Below the pieces are notes generated by a model. The model had not been told where the DNA came from. It did no database searches and saw nothing but the letters and a program-made list of their open reading frames with translations. Both the position numbers and the translations under genes were made by a program. From assembly GCA_030621255.1 (NCBI GenBank), contig JAUXHZ010000035.1:1-8374 (forward strand): a DNA stretch of 8,374 nt, written 5' to 3'. Origin of the DNA: Candidatus Latescibacterota bacterium (lineage in GTDB: Bacteria; Krumholzibacteriota; Krumholzibacteriia; Krumholzibacteriales; WJIX01). Below, in pieces: positions 1 to 6,510 of this stretch (the first letter of the stretch is position 1; every line of letters begins with the position of its first letter).

Positions 1-769
1 TAATCGACGCGGCACACCTGATAGCTCCTTTGAACCCTCTGACCTTATGAAGCTGGGGACTGTATGGTTTCATATTAGCTTTAAGTGCTTCGAGAGACAT
101 AGAAGCCGCAATCTCAGCCTGCTTGAGCCACCGCTGCGTATCATACAGCATAATAGCGCTCATCGCTGTCAATACATTTGAACCATTAATTATCGCCAGC
201 CCGTCTCTCGCCATTAACCCGGGTATCTCGATTCCGGCTTTGTCCATTGCCTCCTTGCCGTCCAGTAATTCTCCCTTGTAATAAGCCTCCCCCTCACCAA
301 GCAGAAGGAGAGCAATCTGCGACATCGGAGCAAGATCTCCGCTGGCACCGACAGAACCCTTCTGACATATGAAGGGTGTTACACCCTTGTTCAGCATCTC
401 AACGAGTGTCTGGGTTATTATAGGCCTGCATCCTGAGTTGCCATGAGCGTGGACATTAATTCTGCCGGCCATTGCTCCTCTTACATATTCAAGCGGAGCT
501 GGATCGCCAATTCCCGCCGCGTGGTTATAGACAAGATATTTTTGAAAGTCCTTTACCTGTCCTTCATCTAGAACGACCTCTGAGAATTCACCAATACCGG
601 TATTTACTCCATACATTATCTCCCCGGCTTCTATCTTCCTTTCAAGCATAGCCCGGCACTTCTTAATCCTCTCAAGAGCATCATCGGCAAGCTCTACCTT
701 TTCTCCATGCCTGGCTATCCTTACCACTTTCTCAATTGTCAAACCGGAACCTTTTATTGTAATCGCCAA
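1..769 (-). CDS. hutH: Histidine/aromatic amino acid ammonia-lyase (MIO family), N-terminal 256 residues, cut by window edge
   Basis: Enzymes of this family remove ammonia from histidine, phenylalanine or tyrosine (or act as aminomutases) using a 4-methylideneimidazole-5-one group made autocatalytically from Ala-Ser-Gly. Translated from TTG at 769, the visible 256 residues contain YGVNTGIG at 53-60, NHAAGIG at 82-88, the MIO tripeptide A142-S143-G144 inside GSVGASGDLAP (138-148), and INGSN at 194-198. As I recall, the numbering of Tyr53, His83, the MIO triad and Asn195 matches Pseudomonas putida HutH. About half of the usual ~500 residues is present; the rest, including the glutamate that supports histidine binding, lies beyond position 1. 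The TTG start is well supported: a GGGAGGG ribosome site lies 4 nt upstream and an in-frame TAA is at 784-782. Position 82 is Asn where HutH usually has Ser, and 197-198 is Ser-Asn rather than Thr-Gln, so histidine is the likeliest substrate but not certain. Family assignment is firm; the symbol is tentative. Confidence 0.9.
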   Translation of the reverse strand, partial: MAITIKGSGLTIEKVVRIARHGEKVELADDALERIKKCRAMLERKIEAGEIMYGVNTGIGEFSEVVLDEGQVKDFQKYLVYNHAAGIGDPAPLEYVRGAMAGRINVHAHGNSGCRPIITQTLVEMLNKGVTPFICQKGSVGASGDLAPMSQIALLLLGEGEAYYKGELLDGKEAMDKAGIEIPGLMARDGLAIINGSNVLTAMSAIMLYDTQRWLKQAEIAASMSLEALKANMKPYSPQLHKVRGFKGAIRCAASI

Positions 770-773
770 AGTG

Positions 774-780
774 CCCTCCC
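774..780 (-). promoter_or_regulatory. Ribosome binding site that fixes the TTG start of the ammonia-lyase
   Basis: On the minus strand the run GGGAGGG ends 4 nt before TTG at 769-767. The in-frame TAA at 784-782 leaves no room for a longer protein. The next in-frame ATG would remove much of the conserved N-terminal region, so this site decides the start. Confidence 0.7.
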
Positions 781-784
781 TTTA

Positions 785-1051
785 AATTGAAAATATTTCC
801 TAATATTTAATTCAATTATCGCTGAAACAGTTGCCGGCGTCCGTGTATGCCAGTCAGAAGAACCGGCCTTTATCTCTGTTCAAACGCTACGACACGTTAT
901 ATATAGTTATCTGATTCGAAGCCGATTGTCCATAAAAAAAAATATTTAGAAATATGTATTGTCTCCCTCTATTACGTTGATTAATAACCGTACAACTGCT
1001 AATATTAGATACGGCCTATCAATAAAAGCTCTTCTACTTCGGGGGTGCAGG
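785..1051. other. Divergent intergenic region between ammonia-lyase and serpin
   Basis: About 270 AT-rich bases separate the two divergent genes and I see no convincing gene in them. Features visible: two copies of AATATTT exactly 10 bp apart (792-798 and 802-808) within an AT-rich stretch flanked by TTGAA (787-791) and TTCAA (811-815), just upstream of the lyase ribosome site. A related AATATTTAGAAATAT lies at 941-955. A TATATA palindrome sits near 898-905, and on the plus strand TTCAAA (879-884) lies 17 bp before TATAGT (902-907), a weaker second promoter candidate for the serpin. I could not pick a convincing promoter for the lyase itself. Confidence 0.5.
977..1005 (+). promoter_or_regulatory. 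Candidate sigma70-type promoter for the serpin gene
   Basis: TTGATT at 977-982 and TAATAT at 1000-1005 are separated by 17 bp. Each hexamer matches the consensus at four of six positions, and a TG one base before the -10 gives an extended -10 element. Transcription would begin near 1012, leaving a leader of about 40 nt before the ATG at 1052. Such matches arise by chance in AT-rich DNA, so this is only a candidate. Confidence 0.4.
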
Positions 1052-2272
1052 ATGTCAAATTCAAATATAATCCCGGTTCTCATTATACTTATTGCGGCAA
1101 GTTCACTTGCCGCCTTCTCACTTCCTCCCGGGAACACGGAAAAGATGACGCCAAATGATGTCGCGGAGGCTTATGCTGAATTCAGTTTCGATCTCTATCA
1201 GAAAGAAGCCGCCGCGCATAAGGATAAAAATATCTTTATTTCACCTGCAAGTATCGCGCTGGCGCTGGCGATGACAATCGGGGGAAGCGATGGGGAAACA
1301 GAAAAAGCGATGCTGCAAAGCCTGAAACTAAAAGGTATAAACCGTGATATTTTCAAGGCCGGCAACAAAAACCTGATTCAAAATCTATTGCAAAAAAACA
1401 ATGAGGTAGAACTGTCGATAGCCAACTCTATCTGGCTCAACGAATCAATAAATTTCCGTAAAGAATTCAAATCCGACACAAAAGAATTCTTCCTCGCCGG
1501 CCTCTTTCCACTTACTACCGCCGCACCGATTAACGAATGGGTAAATGAAAAAACAAATGGAAGAATAAGCAACATCGTAGACGAAGTCTCCCCCGCTGAT
1601 ATTGCCTATCTTATTAACGCAATCTATTTTAAGGGCAGCTGGGCAAAGGAGTTTGACAAAAACAGCACAAAACCGAGCAGCTTCTATCTTCCTGACGGAA
1701 AAGAAATAGCAGTAGATATGATGAAACAGCAGGATAGCTTTAAATATCTAAAAACGGAATCGTTTGAGGCGGTAACGGTTCCATACGGAGATGGAAAGAC
1801 AACTATTTCCCTTTTTCTGCCGAACAGAGATTCAGACCTGAACGCTTTCTACAAAAAACTCTCTTATAAATCGTGGAAGCTATGGGAAACTGAATTTGTA
1901 AAACGCAAGGGTACCATTGAAATGCCAAAGCTTAAGATCGAATATAAATCAAACCTAAACAAATCTCTCTCAGCCCTCGGTATGAAAATAGCATTTTCTC
2001 CTGTTAACGCGGATTTCTCAAGGATGTGTGAAATCGAGAGCGGACTAAGGGTGTATATAAGCAAGGTTCTTCATAAAACATTTCTAAAGATCGACGAAAA
2101 GGGTACTGAAGCAGCCGGGGTAACTGCGGTTACATTAAAACTAACCTCCGCAGCCGGCAATCAGGTCAAACCGTTCCACCTTATTTTTAACAGGCCCTAC
2201 TTCCTGATTATAAACGATAATAGCAGCGGATTGCCCCTGTTTATGGGCTCTGTTTTTGATCCTCTGCCCTAG
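1052..2272 (+). CDS. Secreted serpin (inhibitory-type serine protease inhibitor)
   Basis: Serpins trap target proteases by a suicide mechanism in which the cleaved reactive loop inserts into a central beta sheet. The 406-residue product begins with a hydrophobic signal peptide (about residues 5-23, no lipobox cysteine), so it is probably exported. Serpin hallmarks follow in order: ISPASIALAL at 63-72, INEWVNEKTNGRI at 160-172, NAIYFKGSW at 189-197, the hinge GTEAAGVTA at 351-359, and FNRPYFLII at 379-387. The small residues in the hinge (P15 Gly351 to P7 Ala359) are typical of inhibitory members. Counting 14 residues on from Gly351 gives P1 Thr365 and P1' Ser366, which suggests an elastase- or subtilisin-like target; this is inference. 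ATG 1052 was chosen because the signal peptide starts there. An in-frame TTG at 959 would add 31 residues with no ribosome site and would place the -10 element inside the gene. The ribosome site at 1052 is weak (GGGGGTG at 1041-1047). The 3' end overlaps the convergent obg gene by 32 bp. Only one cysteine (Cys326) is present. Confidence 0.93.
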   Translation: MSNSNIIPVLIILIAASSLAAFSLPPGNTEKMTPNDVAEAYAEFSFDLYQKEAAAHKDKNIFISPASIALALAMTIGGSDGETEKAMLQSLKLKGINRDIFKAGNKNLIQNLLQKNNEVELSIANSIWLNESINFRKEFKSDTKEFFLAGLFPLTTAAPINEWVNEKTNGRISNIVDEVSPADIAYLINAIYFKGSWAKEFDKNSTKPSSFYLPDGKEIAVDMMKQQDSFKYLKTESFEAVTVPYGDGKTTISLFLPNRDSDLNAFYKKLSYKSWKLWETEFVKRKGTIEMPKLKIEYKSNLNKSLSALGMKIAFSPVNADFSRMCEIESGLRVYISKVLHKTFLKIDEKGTEAAGVTAVTLKLTSAAGNQVKPFHLIFNRPYFLIINDNSSGLPLFMGSVFDPLP

Positions 2273-3266
2273 AATTCTCATTAACGATTTCGTATAACCT
2301 ATTAAGTAATATTGATATACCCTTGCCAGTGGCGGCAGATATTTGATAAAATTCTTCCTCCTGAGCGAAGGAAAAATTGTCCGGAAAAGGCTCTTCCAGC
2401 AAGTCGATTTTGTTAAGCGCTACAACTCTCGGCTTCAAAAGAAGATCGGCGCTGTAAGCACCAAGTTCCTCAATCAGCTGATCATATACTTTCTTTACTT
2501 CAGAGACGGCCGCGTCGATAACGAATAAAAGAACACGGCATCGTTCAATATGCTGAAGAAACTGTATTCCCAGCCCCTTTCCCTTATGAGCTCCTTTAAT
2601 CAGGCCCGGAATATCAACCATGCAAAATGAAGCAAGTTCACCGATCCCCACAATCCCAAGGGTTGGAGTCAGCGTAGTGAAGGGGTAGGAAGCTATGCGC
2701 GGATGCGCCGCGCTTACACTGTTCAGGAGGGTTGATTTGCCTGCGTTGGGAAGCCCGACCAGTCCAACATCCGCTATGACCTTCATCGTCAGTTGCAATA
2801 TTTCTGTGCTCCCTGGTTCGCCGCCTGTGGCTCTTCGCGGTGCCTTGTTCGTTGATGAACGGAATGAATAATTGCCCTTTCCTCCACTTCCTCCCTTAAG
2901 CAGAACAATCTCATCGCTTTCATCTGTAAGATCAGCCAGAATTTCACCACTCTCAAAATCCTCCACGAGGGTTCCCAGGGGTACCCTGACTACAATCGAC
3001 TCGCCGCATTTCCCGGCTCTACGCGCCCCTGAACCAGCTTGACCATTACCGGCCTTGTAACTTTTTCTATACCTAAGATCAATTAATGTTCTGATTCCTG
3101 TGTCAACCCGGAAAATAACATCCCCTCCTCTTCCCCCATTTCCACCATCAGGCCCCCCGCGCGGAACAAACTTTTCTCTACGAAAGCTTACGCATCCATT
3201 TCCCCCATCACCTGATTTTATATCTATTTTCACCCTGTCGATAAAGGCACGTGTCAATTTTTCCAC
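2241..3266 (-). CDS. obg: Obg/CgtA family GTPase, ribosome assembly
   Basis: Obg is an essential GTPase that binds the large ribosomal subunit late in assembly and has been linked to stress signalling and growth control. The 341-residue product has the glycine-rich Obg fold (about residues 8-165, with SGDGGNGC, FRREKFVPRGGPDGGNGG and KGGSGGKGNY), then the G domain: G1 GLPNAGKS at 171-178, switch I YPFTTLTP at 194-201, G3 DIPG at 218-221, G4 NKID at 285-288 and G5 SAATGKG at 310-316. It ends soon after the G domain, so the optional C-terminal OCT domain is absent, as in the shorter forms. The start is ambiguous. GTG at 3266 has AGGG 5 nt upstream and overlaps the preceding gene by 13 nt. TTG at 3257 has GGGTGG 5 nt upstream, forms a TTGA stop-start overlap with the preceding gene and gives 338 residues, with an N terminus closer to the usual MFVDxV start. 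The common rplU-rpmA neighbours are not upstream here. Confidence 0.97.
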   Translation of the reverse strand: MEKLTRAFIDRVKIDIKSGDGGNGCVSFRREKFVPRGGPDGGNGGRGGDVIFRVDTGIRTLIDLRYRKSYKAGNGQAGSGARRAGKCGESIVVRVPLGTLVEDFESGEILADLTDESDEIVLLKGGSGGKGNYSFRSSTNKAPRRATGGEPGSTEILQLTMKVIADVGLVGLPNAGKSTLLNSVSAAHPRIASYPFTTLTPTLGIVGIGELASFCMVDIPGLIKGAHKGKGLGIQFLQHIERCRVLLFVIDAAVSEVKKVYDQLIEELGAYSADLLLKPRVVALNKIDLLEEPFPDNFSFAQEEEFYQISAATGKGISILLNRLYEIVNENSRAEDQKQSP

Positions 3267-4651
3267 CCTTTCCCTGCCGATATTATTTTGTCAAAATATT
3301 TTCCCGGATTGAGTTTAGCCCCCGGATCCATAACATTTTTAATCCCCTCCTGCAGACGAAGTTCCCCGGATGTAAATGCCAGATTGAGAAAGGGACGCTT
3401 TGTAATTCCGATCCCATGCTCCCCGCTGAGAGTGCCGCCCGCAGCAATCACATATAAAAAGAGATCCCTGACAAACTCGCCGGATCTCTTCATCTCCAAT
3501 TTCTTTCGCCTGTCGGTCATAATATTAACATGGAGATTTCCGTCACCGCAGTGCCCGAAAATATAACAATCAAGATTTTTTTCGCGCGCAAGTTCATGAA
3601 TACGCACTACTGCTTCAGCTAGTCTTCCAAGAGGCAACGCAATATCTTCGTTAACCTTTGTAATCCCCTTTTTAGCGAGGCTCGGGCTGATCGATCTTCT
3701 CAATTCCCATAGAATTTCTCTCTCTTCCTCACTCTCGGCGGTGGTTAACAAAAATCCGCGACGCTCGCAAAAATCATTTAGATGCCTTTGCTGATCATCA
3801 GTTTCAATTTTCGTCCCTTCAACTTCAAGAAAGAGATAGCTGGAATCTCCTCTATCCTCAATAATCGATAAAATGCCCATATACTCAGCTACGCACCGCA
3901 TTGTTTTTGAATCAATAAACTCAAGGACGCTCGGCCTGAAGCCCGAACGAAGAAGATTCGAAGCTATATCGACAGCGTTTCCGTCGCCGCCGGCGCCGAG
4001 AAGAAATGTCTTTCTTGTTTTTGGAAGAGGGAATAGCGCCAGCCGCGCTGAATAAATAATCCCGAGTGTCCCTTCAGAACCAATAAGAAAAGCGGCCGGT
4101 CCGCCTGGTTCGCTTTCCAGACACTCTCCGTCTGAAGTAATCCACTTCAGCGACCGCACATAGCGGCGCGTTACACCATATTTGTACGCCCTGGGGCCAC
4201 CGGCATTCTCAGCTATATTACCCCCTATAGTAGAAACCTTGTAACTCGCAGGATCCGGGGGATAGAAAAAACCGGACGGTTTTAGGTAATTCTGCAGCTC
4301 TCCATTTACAATCCCGCTCTCAACCTCCACTTCACCTATTCCCCGGTCAAAAGAGAGAACGCGTCTCATCTTTTCAGTGGAAACAACAAGGCTGCCATCT
4401 GCCGGCACCGAACCTCCTGAAAATCCGGTCCCGGCGCCCCTCGGTACAAGCGGAATTCCAAGACTTGCCGCATTTAAAACAATTGAAACGATATCCTCCT
4501 GAGATTGCGGAAAAGCCACTCCCGCACACAAACCCTTTATCCCGGTAGCGTCATAACCATAAGCGATTCTGTAATAATATTCCGTGTACAGATTCACGTC
4601 GCCTATACGGCGTTTTAATTCATCTATTCTATTTTGAGATTCATCAGCCAT
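3254..4651 (-). CDS. GlcD-like FAD-dependent 2-hydroxyacid dehydrogenase (glycolate oxidase / D-lactate dehydrogenase family)
   Basis: Members of this branch of the vanillyl-alcohol oxidase superfamily oxidise 2-hydroxyacids such as glycolate, D-lactate or D-2-hydroxyglutarate to 2-oxoacids with bound FAD. The 465-residue protein has the FAD-binding PCMH domain (about 45-215) with PRGAGTGFSGG at 70-80, GGNIAENAGG at 143-152 and GSEGTLGI at 191-198. The C-terminal substrate domain carries GHCGDGNLH at 366-374, SGEHGIG at 409-415 and a final NPGK at 448-451. His367, His374 and Glu411 fall where the D-2-hydroxyglutarate and D-lactate dehydrogenases bind their metal. There is no fused iron-sulfur domain and no GlcE or GlcF neighbour, so it is likely a stand-alone enzyme. 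ATG 4651 has GGAG 7 nt upstream (GCGGAGTTTGATATG). The gene lies 107 nt after the aminotransferase gene and overlaps obg. The substrate cannot be read from the sequence. Confidence 0.93.
   Translation of the reverse strand: MADESQNRIDELKRRIGDVNLYTEYYYRIAYGYDATGIKGLCAGVAFPQSQEDIVSIVLNAASLGIPLVPRGAGTGFSGGSVPADGSLVVSTEKMRRVLSFDRGIGEVEVESGIVNGELQNYLKPSGFFYPPDPASYKVSTIGGNIAENAGGPRAYKYGVTRRYVRSLKWITSDGECLESEPGGPAAFLIGSEGTLGIIYSARLALFPLPKTRKTFLLGAGGDGNAVDIASNLLRSGFRPSVLEFIDSKTMRCVAEYMGILSIIEDRGDSSYLFLEVEGTKIETDDQQRHLNDFCERRGFLLTTAESEEEREILWELRRSISPSLAKKGITKVNEDIALPLGRLAEAVVRIHELAREKNLDCYIFGHCGDGNLHVNIMTDRRKKLEMKRSGEFVRDLFLYVIAAGGTLSGEHGIGITKRPFLNLAFTSGELRLQEGIKNVMDPGAKLNPGKYFDKIISAGKGWKN
3263..3268 (-). 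promoter_or_regulatory. Ribosome binding site supporting a TTG start for obg at 3257
   Basis: GGGTGG on the minus strand lies 5 nt before TTG at 3257-3255, whose last two bases begin the TGA stop of the upstream dehydrogenase gene (3256-3254). This arrangement would favour translational coupling. The competing GTG at 3266 lies inside this site and has its own AGGG further upstream, so both starts stay open. Confidence 0.4.
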
Positions 4652-4678
4652 ATCAAACTCCGCATGTCACTCAGCTTT

Positions 4679-4727
4679 AATCGGCGAAATCGGCTGCATC
4701 CGTGAAATTAACCGGACAAATCAATGG
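4679..4727. repeat. Short low-complexity repeat-like patch in the aminotransferase-dehydrogenase gap
   Basis: The 107-nt gap holds a run of related short words read on the plus strand: AATCGGCG, AAATCGGCTGC, ATCCGTG, AAATTAACCGG, ACAAATCAATGG. The AAATC/ATC plus GG or CG rhythm recurs every 8-11 nt. It resembles the degenerate intergenic patches of the 'ATCTGCGAAATCTGCGG' style that I recall from many environmental bacterial genomes. Copies elsewhere in the genome cannot be seen from here. I see no clear terminator or promoter in the gap. Confidence 0.3.
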
Positions 4728-4758
4728 AACTCCTGCCCGGATATGCCGAAAAACTTGT

Positions 4759-5952
4759 TCAGCCTGTATAATCCTCAACAAAGCCCTCAAAACGGTCAAG
4801 CGCGTTATTAAGTATTTTTTCACTCGAAGCAAACGAAAAACGTACAGTATTATCACATCCAAAGGGTCCGCCCGGTATCAGGAGAAGCCCCTTTTCTTTG
4901 AGGAGTTTTTCGCAGAATTCGCCGCTTCCCGAAACACCGCATCGTTCATACATGGAAGAAACATCCGCCAGAAAATAAAAAGCCCCGCCAGGGTCGGGGA
5001 ATGTCACTGATGGTATTTTTGATAGACGCTCTGCAAACATTTCTTTTCTTTTCCCGAACTCAACACGCATCATTTCCCTCTCTTCAGACCCTTCCTTAAC
5101 CGCAGTCAAAGCCGCCCACTGGGAAATCGCGTTGGGGCATCCGGTAGCGTGCGCCTGATACGCGCTCATCCTGTATATCACTTCACTGCTTGAAAGAGCA
5201 AACCCGATCCTCCAGCCTGTCATCGCGTAGCTCTTCGACACCCCTGTTATTACAACGGTACTCTCTTTAAGCTCCGGAACAAGTGAAACCGGAGAATAAT
5301 GTTTATTGTCTTTATAGGTTAGAAATTCATAGATTTCATCGCTGATAAGAGAAATTCCTTCTCTATGCAGAATTTTGCCGATCGCTTCAACCTCCGCGGC
5401 ACTATAAACAATACCGGCGGGGTTATTCGGCGAATTATACAAAATCACCTTCGGCTTTGATTTTGCCACTTCAGCCTCAAGCCTCTCGGGGGTAAGCTTA
5501 TAATCATTCTCCGCGTCAAGTTTGACAATCCTGGGTTTTGCCCCGACAAGTTTTACCATCTCGGGATAGCTTACCCAGTACGGAGTGAATATCATGACCT
5601 CATCGCCCGGATTTGTCAGCACATAAAGGGCATTGAAGATAGAATGTTTCGCTCCGTTGGATATCATCACTTCAGATCTCTCATAGGGCAAACCGAGACG
5701 TTTTGAATAGATGTCCGCTATAGCTTCCCTGAGAGGAGATATTCCGGCTGCGGGAGTATATCTTGTTTTGCCCTGCTCGATCGCTTCGCAAGCGGCTTTT
5801 TTAATAACTTCCGGAGTTTCAAAATCTGGTTCCCCCGCCGCGAGCCCCACGACATCCGCCCCTGCCTCGCGAAGGTTATTCGCTTTTGTATTTAAACTGA
5901 GAGTTATTGAAGGTTCAATGCCCTTCGCTCTTTCACTTATGATATCCGACAT
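4759..5952 (-). CDS. aspC: PLP-dependent class I aminotransferase, aspartate aminotransferase-like
   Basis: This fold-type I pyridoxal phosphate enzyme exchanges an amino group between amino acids and 2-oxoacids in the cytoplasm, most likely aspartate and 2-oxoglutarate. The 397 residues match the usual ~390-400. Visible motifs are AAGEPDFETP (38-47), GKTRYTPAAG (61-70) and FTPYWVSYP (122-130, with the aromatic that stacks on the cofactor). Then come NSPNNPAG (173-180, Ala in place of the usual Thr), SDEIYE (204-209, Asp205 pairing with the pyridine nitrogen), the Schiff-base Lys240 in SKSYAMTGWRIGF, and Arg371 in VRFSFA, the expected alpha-carboxylate ligand. The overall pattern, including NGAKHSIFN at 99-107, fits the Thermus-type (subgroup I-beta) aspartate aminotransferases, some of which also accept prephenate or aromatic substrates. 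ATG 5952 has a very strong ribosome site, AAGGAGGAG, 5 nt upstream. The gene starts 30 nt after coaD and is probably co-transcribed with it. Family is firm; exact substrate and symbol are inference. Confidence 0.93.
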   Translation of the reverse strand: MSDIISERAKGIEPSITLSLNTKANNLREAGADVVGLAAGEPDFETPEVIKKAACEAIEQGKTRYTPAAGISPLREAIADIYSKRLGLPYERSEVMISNGAKHSIFNALYVLTNPGDEVMIFTPYWVSYPEMVKLVGAKPRIVKLDAENDYKLTPERLEAEVAKSKPKVILYNSPNNPAGIVYSAAEVEAIGKILHREGISLISDEIYEFLTYKDNKHYSPVSLVPELKESTVVITGVSKSYAMTGWRIGFALSSSEVIYRMSAYQAHATGCPNAISQWAALTAVKEGSEEREMMRVEFGKRKEMFAERLSKIPSVTFPDPGGAFYFLADVSSMYERCGVSGSGEFCEKLLKEKGLLLIPGGPFGCDNTVRFSFASSEKILNNALDRFEGFVEDYTG

Positions 5953-5982
5953 AAATCTCCTCCTTAAATAAATGCAAGATTG

Positions 5983-6474
5983 CTATTTCTCCCGCGGAAA
6001 CCACTTCATGAGCCCCTTCTCAACCGGTTCCGGCACAAGGCACCCAATTTCACCACCCATCCTGTATATCTCTTTGACAAGCGAACTGTGAAGATAAATA
6101 TATTCCTCGCTGGGCATAAGAAACACGGTTTCAAATTCAGGGAACAGTTTTCTGTTCATAAGCGCGATCATAAGTTCATATTCAAAATCCGATATCGCCC
6201 GCAAACCCCTGATAACAACATCCACTTTTCTCTTTCTGAATTCATCAACGAGAAGACCGTCGAATGTCACACATTCAACTCTGTCACATTCTTTCAAACT
6301 TTCACTTGCCACTTCATGGCGCTGCTGAAGCGTTAAAAGTGTGTTCTTGTGTGTACCCGCGGCTACCGCGACAATAACCCTGTCAAATACATGCGAAATC
6401 CGTTTAACAAGATCAATATGCCCGTTTGTAATAGGATCAAATGTGCCGGGGTAAAGAGCGGTCTTGAGACTCAT
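5983..6474 (-). CDS. coaD: Phosphopantetheine adenylyltransferase
   Basis: CoaD transfers AMP from ATP to 4'-phosphopantetheine to give dephospho-CoA, the penultimate step of coenzyme A synthesis. The 163-residue product is close to the ~160 typical of the bacterial enzyme. Nucleotidyltransferase motifs are intact: PGTFDPITNGH at 9-19 (the T/HxGH site with Thr17 and His19), IRGLRAISDFEYE at 88-100 with substrate-binding Arg92, and YIYLHSSLVKEI at 125-136, the late motif usually written as YxxISSSLVKEI; a His replaces the first Ser here. ATG 6474 has AAGGGGA a few bases upstream. The gene lies 36 nt after rsmD and 30 nt before the aminotransferase gene. An rsmD-coaD pair is a widespread bacterial arrangement and supports both calls. 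Confidence 0.98.
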   Translation of the reverse strand: MSLKTALYPGTFDPITNGHIDLVKRISHVFDRVIVAVAAGTHKNTLLTLQQRHEVASESLKECDRVECVTFDGLLVDEFRKRKVDVVIRGLRAISDFEYELMIALMNRKLFPEFETVFLMPSEEYIYLHSSLVKEIYRMGGEIGCLVPEPVEKGLMKWFPREK

Positions 6475-6510
6475 AATATCCCCTTTCCGTCACAACTAAA
6501 GAATATTCCG

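Noticed and set aside
959..1051. A 31-residue N-terminal extension of the serpin starting at TTG 959
   Set aside because: No ribosome site precedes it, the extension is not serpin-like, a good signal peptide starts at ATG 1052, and the best promoter candidate (977-1005) would lie inside the extension.
946..1137. Minus-strand open frame in the divergent region and serpin signal-peptide region
   Set aside because: It overlaps the serpin start in antisense, has no clear ribosome site and has no recognisable similarity.
2324..2337. Small hairpin TGCCAGTGGCGGCA as a serpin terminator
   Set aside because: The stem is only about four base pairs, there is no T-run after it, and it lies in the obg region coding for the end of the G domain.
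4702..5010. Plus-strand open frame of about 100 codons opposite the aminotransferase gene
   Set aside because: It is antisense to a well-conserved gene, has no recognisable domain, and its composition follows from the opposite frame. The same applies to the other short plus-strand frames opposite obg, the dehydrogenase, coaD, rsmD and the secretin.
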